Assembly (NCBI GenBank): GCA_013215825.1
Contig: JABSQN010000004.1
Span: 558,001 to 622,000 of the forward strand
DNA length: 64,000 bases
DNA from: Piscirickettsiaceae bacterium
GTDB taxonomy: Bacteria; Pseudomonadota; Gammaproteobacteria; Nitrosococcales; Methylophagaceae
Direction of reading: 5' to 3'
Made by a program: the position numbers and the translations under genes. Positions 56,876 through 64,000 of this stretch are shown piece by piece. The notes beneath the pieces were generated by a model. That model was not told where the DNA came from. It saw only the letters and a program-made list of their open reading frames with translations, and made no database searches. Position 1 is the stretch's first letter; each line of letters starts with the position of its first letter.

Positions 56876-58126
56876 TTAGAAATTACCCTGAAACCAACTT
56901 TTCATTCGTGCCAACATACTTTGAAACCCAGCACTTGAATTTGTATCAGATTGCCCAGTCAATCCTTCCTCATTACCAAATATCAGCAGCCCCACACCTG
57001 TCGCATGTATTGGACTTTTCACCACATCGACCAAGCCTCCTACATGTTTTGGCAAACCTAAACGTACAGGTAAGTGAAAGACCTCTTCAGCAAGCTCAAT
57101 CACACCTTCCATTTTGGAACTACCACCTGTCAACACGATGCCTGCTGCCAATAACTCTTCAAAACCGCTACGTCGTAATTCAGCTTGTACTAACATCAAC
57201 AGTTCTTCATAACGTGGCTCAACCACTTCTGCTAAGGTTTGTCGTGCTAATTGACGTGGTGGTCGATCACCCACACTTGGCACTTCAATCATTTCATCTT
57301 CACGTGCCAACTGTGTCAATGCACAAGCATATTTAATTTTGATTTCATCGGCATACTGCGTTGGTGTTCGTAGTGCCACAGCAATATCATTCGTGACCTG
57401 ATCACCCGCAATAGGGATAACTGCCGTATGACGAACTGCACCATCAATAAAAACTGCGATATCCGTTGTACCGCCGCCAATATCAATCAAGCAAACGCCT
57501 AATTCTTTTTCATCATGTTCAAGTACAGAAGCGCTCGATGCAATTTGTTCCAAAATGACGCCGTCGACGGCTAATCCACAGCGTTCAATACATTTAGTTA
57601 TATTTTGTGCTGCACTAACCGCACCGGTAATAAGATGTACTTTTGCTTCAAGACGAACACCTGACATGCCAATCGGCTCACGAATACCTTCTTGATTATC
57701 TATTAAGTATTCTTGTGGTCTGACATGAAGTAATTGTTGATCGCCAGGAAAATGGACGGCTTTGGCGGCATCAAGTACACGTTCCACATCACCTTGTGTG
57801 ACTTCTTTATCGCGAATAGCGACTGTACCGTGTGAGTTCAAACTACGAATATGGCTGCCAGCAATACCCACATAGACAGAATGAATCTGACAACCTGCCA
57901 TTAACTCCGCTTCTTCAACGGCACGTTGAATAGATTGCACAGTTGACTCAATATTAACGACTACCCCTTTTTTCATGCCTCGGGAAGGATGAGAACCGAT
58001 ACCAATAATTTCCAGTGATGGCTCATTAGGGCCAGCATCAGGAACAGTAGCCGCAACAATAGCCACCACCTTTGATGTTCCAATATCTAAGCCAACAATT
58101 AAATCTCTGTCATTTTTTCTAGTCAT
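56876..58126 (-). CDS. ftsA: Cell division protein FtsA
   Basis: The actin-like membrane tether of the Z-ring. The 416-residue protein has the phosphate-1 motif LIVGLDIGTSKVVAIVA, the 1C subdomain region RGMKKGVVVNIESTVQSIQR, the phosphate-2 motif VCLIDIGGGTTDIAVF, the adenosine motif GIVLTGGSSKMEGV, and an amphipathic C-terminal helix (FQSMLARMKSWFQGNF) for membrane binding. It shares base 58126 with the ftsQ stop, so translation is coupled. Confidence 0.98.
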   Translation of the reverse strand: MTRKNDRDLIVGLDIGTSKVVAIVAATVPDAGPNEPSLEIIGIGSHPSRGMKKGVVVNIESTVQSIQRAVEEAELMAGCQIHSVYVGIAGSHIRSLNSHGTVAIRDKEVTQGDVERVLDAAKAVHFPGDQQLLHVRPQEYLIDNQEGIREPIGMSGVRLEAKVHLITGAVSAAQNITKCIERCGLAVDGVILEQIASSASVLEHDEKELGVCLIDIGGGTTDIAVFIDGAVRHTAVIPIAGDQVTNDIAVALRTPTQYADEIKIKYACALTQLAREDEMIEVPSVGDRPPRQLARQTLAEVVEPRYEELLMLVQAELRRSGFEELLAAGIVLTGGSSKMEGVIELAEEVFHLPVRLGLPKHVGGLVDVVKSPIHATGVGLLIFGNEEGLTGQSDTNSSAGFQSMLARMKSWFQGNF

Positions 58127-58908
58127 TACACCGTTCCGTTAAAATCAGGTTTTTGTCCCTGTTTCCATACTACTGATAATCCATTCGGATACCGCATATC
58201 CATTGCTACTATTTGTGATTGATACTGACTTAAACCTCGTTTATAAATACGCACAAACCGTTTAAATCGTTGTTCGTTATTCGCTCTACCAAACACCACT
58301 TTCATACCATTCTTTAATGTCATATTCCATGCACGACGTTTATTCATCATCAAACTTTTTATTTCTAAACCTTCATCCTGCAATATTTTTGTCATCTGCA
58401 AATAACGCTGAGTCACCATCTTAAAACTCTTGTCAGGCCCTTCTAATAACGCTAAATGATCCAGTTGTACCCTATCGAATGGCGTAAACAATTCTCCTTG
58501 TGCATTGACAAAGCTCTTATGGCCCCATCGTGCAATAGCGACTTGCTCAACCACAATCAAATGCAAACTATCCGGCCAGATCCGTCGAACCTGTACTTCT
58601 TTCACCCAAGGCAATGCCTCACCTGCAGTTTGTATTCCCGCCACATCAACAGCCATAAAACTTCCACGTGTAAATGGACGTACTGCATTCATCAACAAAG
58701 TTTTATCAACATAATCAAAATCACCTTCAACACTGACATGCAAAATAGGTAACGTATCGTCTTGCTGCAAAAAAACACCTGTCGCAATTAACGCCAGAAA
58801 TACAAGGCTGACAAAGCCATGTCGTAATAACTGCTGCCACGCTAATGGCTGCTGTTGTTTACGAACTGGCTTGCGAGTTGCGCCTCGTTTCGTACGGCTT
58901 GCTATCAT
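58126..58908 (-). CDS. ftsQ: Cell division protein FtsQ
   Basis: A bitopic divisome protein linking early and late division proteins with FtsB and FtsL. The 260-residue protein has a basic cytoplasmic tail (TKRGATRKPVRKQQQ), one membrane helix (about 31-47, GFVSLVFLALIATGVFL), a POTRA domain (LPILHVSVEGDFDYVDKTLL; GSFMAVDVAGIQTAGEALPW; VKEVQVRRIWPDSLHLIVVE) and the beta domain with the WGHKSFVNAQGELFTP segment. The ATGA overlap with ddlB couples it to the upstream gene. Confidence 0.96.
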   Translation of the reverse strand: MIASRTKRGATRKPVRKQQQPLAWQQLLRHGFVSLVFLALIATGVFLQQDDTLPILHVSVEGDFDYVDKTLLMNAVRPFTRGSFMAVDVAGIQTAGEALPWVKEVQVRRIWPDSLHLIVVEQVAIARWGHKSFVNAQGELFTPFDRVQLDHLALLEGPDKSFKMVTQRYLQMTKILQDEGLEIKSLMMNKRRAWNMTLKNGMKVVFGRANNEQRFKRFVRIYKRGLSQYQSQIVAMDMRYPNGLSVVWKQGQKPDFNGTV

Positions 58909-59843
58909 TTGGCTGTCTCCATACTACTTTGCAAAATCTGCCAAACTAATTCTTCAAACGATATTCCTGCTTGTTTAGCCGCCATGGGGACCAAACTATG
59001 ATCAGTCATTCCCGGCACACTATTAGCTTCTATTAAATAAAACTGTCCCAATTCATCACGCATAAAATCAACTCGACCCCAGCCGGTCATTCTTAAACCG
59101 TTAAATGCTTGCAATGCAAGATCTTTGCAATGCTGCTCAGCTTGTTCATTCAAGCCACATGGACATAAATATTCTGTGGTATTGGCTTGGTACTTAGCAT
59201 CAAAATCATAGAACTCATTTGGTGTTTTTAGCTGAATGACTGGGAGTGCGGTCTGCTCTAAAATTGTAACGGTATATTCTTCACCCTCAATCCATCGTTC
59301 GGCAATTACTTCAGCATCAAATTCAGTTGCTAATTTAATAGCCTGCGCTAACTCATCAACCGACTTCACTTTCGTCATGCCAATGCTAGAACCTTCATTT
59401 ACCGGTTTAATAATTAGTGGTAACCCTAAATTTTTAACGATAGTATCTGCATCACTTGTCGCGTCAACTTGTTCAAATTCAGCCGTTGGTAAACCGTGTT
59501 GCAACCAAAGTTGCTTGCTCAGCATTTTATTCATTGATAAAACAGCACCGGTAATATCACTACCTGTGTATGGGATATTTAATGAAGTTAATACCGCTTG
59601 TATTTCACCATCCTCACCACCTCGACCGTGCAAAATAATAAAGGCACGATCAAATTCACCTGATAGTAGCTGTTCACTCACGTCACTATTTACATCTACT
59701 TTATGAGCATCAACACCTTGTGTAATTAAGGCATTCAACACTGCCATACCACTTATTAATGATATTTCACGCTCGGCAGAACGTCCGCCCATTAACACGG
59801 CAACTTTGCCAAATTCACTTGCCGATGAGATTAATTTAGCCAT
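58905..59843 (-). CDS. ddlB: D-alanine--D-alanine ligase
   Basis: An ATP-grasp enzyme that makes D-Ala-D-Ala for peptidoglycan. The 312-residue protein shows KVAVLMGGRSAEREISLISG, FIILHGRGGEDGEIQAVLTS, the omega-loop PLIIKPVNEGSSIGMTKV and the metal-binding FYLIEANSVPGMTDHSLVPM. Ser in GGRSAEREISL and Tyr/Ser of the loops match Ddl. It shares base 59843 with the stop of murB upstream and overlaps ftsQ by 4 bases. The small DdlB size fits its place in the division cluster. Confidence 0.97.
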   Translation of the reverse strand: MAKLISSASEFGKVAVLMGGRSAEREISLISGMAVLNALITQGVDAHKVDVNSDVSEQLLSGEFDRAFIILHGRGGEDGEIQAVLTSLNIPYTGSDITGAVLSMNKMLSKQLWLQHGLPTAEFEQVDATSDADTIVKNLGLPLIIKPVNEGSSIGMTKVKSVDELAQAIKLATEFDAEVIAERWIEGEEYTVTILEQTALPVIQLKTPNEFYDFDAKYQANTTEYLCPCGLNEQAEQHCKDLALQAFNGLRMTGWGRVDFMRDELGQFYLIEANSVPGMTDHSLVPMAAKQAGISFEELVWQILQSSMETAK

Positions 59844-60733
59844 TACGCCACCTCACCCACAATATGTACTTCTGCTTGCAAGCTCACACCATGTGCCACT
59901 TCAATTTTTTGTTGCACTAATAAGATAAGCGCTTCAATATCTGCCGCCGTTGCCGTGCCATCATTGACAATAAAGTTGGCATGTTTTTCTGATACCTGAG
60001 CACCTCCAACGGTGAGGCCTTTCAAGCCACTACTTTCAATTAATCGTCCTGCAAAATTATTTTCCGGATTACGGAAAACCGAGCCTGCACACGGTTGATT
60101 TGTAGGTTGGCTCGCATTGCGACGTTTTAATAACGTTTTAATTTCAGCCATTTCTTGCTCCGCATCACCCGTTGTTAAGTTCAATATTGCGGATACAAAC
60201 CACTCACCTTTAGGTACGTCAACATGGCGATATGACACGGTGAAGTCTGCTGGTTTACGCTGACGCAATGTGCCAAAACGGTCAATCGTTGTCACTTCTG
60301 ATACTAACGGCCAAATCTCTGAGTTATGACAGCCTGCATTCATTGCCAATGCACCGCCCAACGTACCCGGAATTCCCGCCAAGAAAGCAGTGCCCGACAA
60401 TCCTGCACGAGCCGCTTGTTTGGCCAACTTGCCACAGTAAACACCGACTTCAGCATAGACTGACTGATCACGAATTTCTAACTCTTGTAATGAGCCTGCG
60501 GTTGAAATAACCGTACCGGAAAATCCACCATCACGTACTAATAAGTTACTTCCTAAACCTAGCCACATTACAGGTTCAGCCGTAGAAAGTTGCGTTAAAA
60601 ACACGGCCAGATCTTGTACATTAGCAGGGCTATAAAATCGCTGTGCATTGCCGCCAACGCGCCATGATGTATGCTTTGATAATGGCTCATTTAGTAATAA
60701 TTCGCCTTGTAAGTTTTCGAATACGGCAGTCAT
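59843..60733 (-). CDS. murB: UDP-N-acetylenolpyruvoylglucosamine reductase MurB
   Basis: A flavoprotein that reduces enolpyruvyl-UDP-GlcNAc to UDP-MurNAc. At 296 residues it is the shorter, type II form rather than the 340-residue E. coli type. Motifs: LSKHTSWRVGGNAQRFYSPA, LGLGSNLLVRDGGFSGTVI (FAD binding), LAGIPGTLGGALAMNAGCH and the proton-donor region QPCAGSVFRNPENNFAGRLI with its serine. It shares base 60733 with the murC stop. Confidence 0.97.
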   Translation of the reverse strand: MTAVFENLQGELLLNEPLSKHTSWRVGGNAQRFYSPANVQDLAVFLTQLSTAEPVMWLGLGSNLLVRDGGFSGTVISTAGSLQELEIRDQSVYAEVGVYCGKLAKQAARAGLSGTAFLAGIPGTLGGALAMNAGCHNSEIWPLVSEVTTIDRFGTLRQRKPADFTVSYRHVDVPKGEWFVSAILNLTTGDAEQEMAEIKTLLKRRNASQPTNQPCAGSVFRNPENNFAGRLIESSGLKGLTVGGAQVSEKHANFIVNDGTATAADIEALILLVQQKIEVAHGVSLQAEVHIVGEVA

Positions 60734-62151
60734 TATGATTGCACTCCCATTCGAATTTCCAACTCACGCGCGGTGGTACCAATATCTCCAGCACCTAGGG
60801 TTAATAATACATCGCCATCGAGACTAATACTTGGCAATATTTCAAACAATGCTTCATTACTTTCAACAAAAACCGGCTCAACTTGGCCACGTAAACGAAT
60901 AGCGCGACAAAGGCTTTTAGCATCTGCACCGGTGATTTTCGCTTCACCCGCCGGATAAACCTCCATCATTATCAACACGTCAACAGTTGATAACACTTGT
61001 ACAAAGTCATCAAATAAATCGCGTGTTCGGCTATATCTATGTGGTTGAAATACAACGACAACACGCCTATCTGGCCAGCTTGCTCGCGTAGCATCAATAG
61101 TGGCCGCTAATTCCGTAGGATGATGGCCATAATCATCTATCAATAAAACATTGCCGTCATTAACCGATAAATCACCGACAATATTAAAGCGACGCGCTAC
61201 ACCTGCAAAATTATTTAATGCACGTTGACATGCTTCAACTGATACCCCTAGATTCCTCGCAATCGCTAATGCGGCAGTTGCATTTAATGCATTATGTTTG
61301 CCCGGCATATTAAGAGTGATGGTGAACTGCTCATTTTCTGATTTATCTAATACTGTGAAATGGCTTTGTCCAGCGGCTTGTTGCAAGTCGGATAACTGGA
61401 AGTCAGCATCACTAGCAAAACCATAGGTCAAAATCGGACGAGTGACTTCGGGTAATATCTCGACAATAACATCATCATCAATACACATCACAGCAAGACC
61501 ATAAAATGGTAAATGATGTAAAAATTCAATAAACGTTGCTTTTAACTTGCCGAAATCACCATCATAGGTTGCCATATGATCTTCATCAATATTAGTTACA
61601 ACAGCAATCACAGGCTGTAAATATAGGAATGATGCATCACTTTCATCGGCTTCCGCAACCAAATAACGTCCACTGCCTAATCGTGCATTGCTACCCGCAC
61701 TGTTTAATCGTCCACCAATCACAAAGGTGGGGTCAAGTTCGCCTTCACTTAATAAAGCCGCAAGCAAGCTGGTTGTTGTTGTTTTACCGTGTGTACCAGC
61801 TACCGCAATACCGTAACTGAAACGCATTAATTCAGCCAACATTTCAGCGCGTGGCACTATAGGGATGCGTCGCTCTCTCGCTGCCTGCAATTCTGGATTA
61901 TCATCATTAACCGCGGTGGTTACGACCACAACATCGGTATCTGCAAGATATTTTTCATCATGGCCAATCATCACCGTTGCACCCAATGTGCGAAGATGTT
62001 GAATCAATGCATTTTCACGCAAATCGGAACCGGAAACCTGATAACCGAGGTTGATTAATACCTCAGCAATACCGCCCATGCCAACACCACCAATACCGAT
62101 GAAGTGGATATGTTTCACTCTACTTTGCATTGCTGAGGTCAGTTTATCCAT
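60733..62151 (-). CDS. murC: UDP-N-acetylmuramate--L-alanine ligase MurC
   Basis: Adds L-alanine to UDP-MurNAc. The protein has the N-terminal UDP-binding loop [20 protein letters not shown], the ATP P-loop [37 protein letters not shown] and the C-terminal [16 protein letters not shown], all MurC hallmarks. The frame extends to 62178, but ATG 62151 has a strong GGAGG 6 bases upstream and gives a normal start (472 residues, [17 protein letters not shown]). It overlaps murG by 8 bases. Confidence 0.97.
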   Translation of the reverse strand: MDKLTSAMQSRVKHIHFIGIGGVGMGGIAEVLINLGYQVSGSDLRENALIQHLRTLGATVMIGHDEKYLADTDVVVVTTAVNDDNPELQAARERRIPIVPRAEMLAELMRFSYGIAVAGTHGKTTTTSLLAALLSEGELDPTFVIGGRLNSAGSNARLGSGRYLVAEADESDASFLYLQPVIAVVTNIDEDHMATYDGDFGKLKATFIEFLHHLPFYGLAVMCIDDDVIVEILPEVTRPILTYGFASDADFQLSDLQQAAGQSHFTVLDKSENEQFTITLNMPGKHNALNATAALAIARNLGVSVEACQRALNNFAGVARRFNIVGDLSVNDGNVLLIDDYGHHPTELAATIDATRASWPDRRVVVVFQPHRYSRTRDLFDDFVQVLSTVDVLIMMEVYPAGEAKITGADAKSLCRAIRLRGQVEPVFVESNEALFEILPSISLDGDVLLTLGAGDIGTTARELEIRMGVQS

Positions 62152-63211
62152 GAGCGGCCTCCATACAAATATCAGCAATAACTTGGGCTGAATCTGGTTT
62201 GACTAAGCGTCGTGCTGCTTTTGCCATTGTTAATAGTTGTTGCGAATCCATCACTAATTGTTCAGCTAATAATTCAGCTGTTAACTCGGTTTCTTGAATT
62301 AATTTGGCGGCACCAGCATCAACTAAGGTCAAGCCATTATGTGTTTGGTGATCATCAACAGCATAGGGATAAGGCACTAATATTGAAGCAATACCTGCCG
62401 CAGTTAACTCAGCAATCGTTAATGCACCAGCACGACACACCACCAAATCTGCCCATTCATACGCGGCTTTCATATCATCAATAAACGGCATAACGTCCGC
62501 GTTGATATTCGCCTTATCATAAGCTTGCTGGCAATCTTCTAAATGTTTAACGCCACACTGATGCTTTACTATTGGACGTTGTAACTCATCAATTAATGCT
62601 AAAGATTGAGGTAATATTCTATTCAGGGCTCTAGCACCCAAACTACCACCCAGCACTAATAAATTAATCTGTTTTTTCTCAGTAAAACGCTGCTCAGGTT
62701 GTGCTATTCCAACAATACTATTTCTTACTGGATTGCCTACCCACTGTGCTTTTAGTTTTGCATCAAAGCTATTTGAAAAGCCTTCTAATACACCTTTGGC
62801 AATATGCGATAACAAGCGATTTGTTAAGCCAGGAATGGAATTTTGTTCATGAATAACAACAGGTTTATTTAATGTCCATGCCGCAACACCACCTGGACCT
62901 GATGCAAAACCACCTAAGCCTAATACAACATTTGGCTTGATGTCTTTGATTGCTTGCCGTGCTTCTAACACCGCTTTAATCAATTTGAATGGTGCTAATA
63001 GCCAACCTAGGATCCCATTACCACGTAAACCTTGTACGCTAATTTCAGTTAATGGATAACCTGCTTCCGGTACTAATTTAGCTTCAATACCTTTGGCTGT
63101 TCCCATCCAAAATACAGCAACACCGCGTTGCTTCATTACTTCAGCAACCGCTAATGCTGGGAATACATGCCCGCCTGTACCGCCGGCCATAATAAGAATA
63201 CGTGACATCAT
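62144..63211 (-). CDS. murG: UDP-GlcNAc:lipid I transferase MurG
   Basis: Makes lipid II from lipid I on the inner face of the membrane. The 355-residue GT-B protein has the glycine-rich loop [66 protein letters not shown] and the donor site [18 protein letters not shown] with [16 protein letters not shown] 63211 overlaps the ftsW stop in an ATGA junction. Confidence 0.98.
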   Translation of the reverse strand: MMSRILIMAGGTGGHVFPALAVAEVMKQRGVAVFWMGTAKGIEAKLVPEAGYPLTEISVQGLRGNGILGWLLAPFKLIKAVLEARQAIKDIKPNVVLGLGGFASGPGGVAAWTLNKPVVIHEQNSIPGLTNRLLSHIAKGVLEGFSNSFDAKLKAQWVGNPVRNSIVGIAQPEQRFTEKKQINLLVLGGSLGARALNRILPQSLALIDELQRPIVKHQCGVKHLEDCQQAYDKANINADVMPFIDDMKAAYEWADLVVCRAGALTIAELTAAGIASILVPYPYAVDDHQTHNGLTLVDAGAAKLIQETELTAELLAEQLVMDSQQLLTMAKAARRLVKPDSAQVIADICMEAAHG

Positions 63212-64000
63212 CGTTTCACCCTCGCAGCAGCTTGTTCAGGGAATCGGGTTTCCATATCAACACGAAATAATAACGCAATAGCAACACAAGCCAATACCAA
63301 ACTACTACCGCCATAACTCATTAAGGGCAAAGTAAGACCTTTGGTTGGTAACGCCCCCATATTGACCCCCATATTGATACAGGCTTGCAAGCCGATCCAA
63401 ATGCCAATGCCGTAAGCTATTTGAGCACCAAATACTTGCCCTGCTAATTCAGCCGCGCGCCCAATAACCAATGCTCGCCATATAAAGACTAGGAATAATA
63501 CCAATACGGTTACAGCACCAACTAAGCCAAGTTCTTCTGCCAAAATCGAATATAAAAAATCCGTATGTGCTTCTGGTAAATAGAATAGTTTTTGCATACT
63601 GCTACCTAAACCGACACCTAACCAATCACCTCGGCCAAATGCAATCAATGCCTGCGTTAATTGGAAGCCTGTATCAAATGGGTCGGCCCATGGATCCATA
63701 AAACTTTGTAAACGCTCTAAACGATAAGGTGCGAACCAAACTAATGCGGCGAATAAACCACCTAAAATAGCAATCAAGGCAGCAAACACATCTAAGCGTG
63801 CACCACCTAAAAATAGCATTGCAATAACGGTTGATAAAATAACAACAACCGAGCCCATATCTGGCTGAAGAAGTAATAATATAGTCGCCATGCCCAGTAA
63901 AACCAAAGGTCCAAAGACTTTAAAAAAAGAACCTTTCAACTGTCCATAATTACGCTGTAAATAATCAGCAACATAAATAATGGCAAATAATTTAATAATC
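63208..64000 (-). CDS. ftsW: Peptidoglycan polymerase FtsW, N-terminus outside the window
   Basis: A SEDS-family polymerase that makes septal peptidoglycan with FtsI. The reading frame is open to the right edge; the visible upstream residues KLFAIIYVADYLQRNYGQLK are typical of FtsW, so the gene is partial here (about 263 of some 390 residues). Visible motifs include LLQPDMGSVVVI with the conserved aspartate, GRGDWLGVGLGSSMQKLFYL, PEAHTDFLYSILAEELGLVG and GLTLPLMSYGGSS. It is the first gene of the cluster in view. Confidence 0.97.
   Translation of the reverse strand, partial: IIKLFAIIYVADYLQRNYGQLKGSFFKVFGPLVLLGMATILLLLQPDMGSVVVILSTVIAMLFLGGARLDVFAALIAILGGLFAALVWFAPYRLERLQSFMDPWADPFDTGFQLTQALIAFGRGDWLGVGLGSSMQKLFYLPEAHTDFLYSILAEELGLVGAVTVLVLFLVFIWRALVIGRAAELAGQVFGAQIAYGIGIWIGLQACINMGVNMGALPTKGLTLPLMSYGGSSLVLACVAIALLFRVDMETRFPEQAAARVKR

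Overview
The window is 64 kb of chromosomal DNA from a Gram-negative bacterium, AT-rich by eye (about 40% G+C). The gene set and order point to a gammaproteobacterium: secA-argJ beside the lpxC-ftsZ-ftsA-ftsQ-ddl-murB-murC-murG-ftsW cluster, the yrbG-kdsD-kdsC-lptC-lptA-lptB operon, and the proteobacterial families DciA, DUF3549, DUF2333, MlaA, YbiT and EfpL. Flagellar genes with sigma-54 and sigma-28 promoters indicate a motile cell. I cannot name the genus; a marine Methylophaga/Cycloclasticus-like lineage would fit but is a guess.

Layout. 1-3.4 kb: a partial Tsx/OmpK-like porin, ferrochelatase, and flgA-flgM-flgN. 3.5-8.2 kb: a four-gene ABC-2 export-type system (ATPase, permease, GldG-like protein, DUF4340). 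8.3-11.6 kb: a DUF2333 membrane protein, an orphan tungstate-binding protein, and moaC, moaD, moaE for molybdenum/tungsten cofactor. 11.6-13.6 kb: a scar with a broken lipoprotein gene, a decayed copy of the moaE 3' end, tandem repeats, an HDOD gene and a decayed copy of the ubiD 3' end. 13.6-17.6 kb: gloA, ubiD, prlC. 17.8-23.2 kb: mlaA and the Kdo/LPS transport operon, in which LptA carries an extra SH3 domain. 23.2-28.7 kb: an M23 peptidase, xseA, guaB, guaA. 28.9-30 kb: an orphan small protein and an IS1595-type remnant. 30-35.1 kb: gnd coupled to an unusual nucleotidyltransferase-like gene, then a porin / FMN-binding / PepSY membrane protein set behind a promoter that a Fur-like site overlaps. 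35.2-43.6 kb: translation and housekeeping genes (YlqF, a CvfB-like protein, EfpL, YbaN, nitroreductase, HopJ, Ung, MsrB, GIY-YIG, YbiT, SYLF, ASCH). 43.6-49 kb: dodecin with an FNT channel, the DeaD helicase, a fused SpmA-SpmB protein, DUF3549. 49.2-64 kb: argJ, secA, an M23 peptidase, dciA and the division/peptidoglycan cluster, with ftsW running off the right edge.

How the parts fit. Most of the window is core envelope biology: LPS assembly (Kdo, Lpt, LpxC), phospholipid retrieval (MlaA), peptidoglycan precursors and the divisome, protein export (SecA) and periplasmic M23 peptidases. The parts that look least described are the porin/FMN/PepSY set with its predicted iron control, the LptA-SH3 fusion, the nucleotidyltransferase-gnd pair, the GldG/DUF4340 ABC system, and a dispersed 69-78 bp inverted-repeat element seen at three intergenic sites plus one half copy. 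No CRISPR array, prophage, tRNA or rRNA gene was seen.
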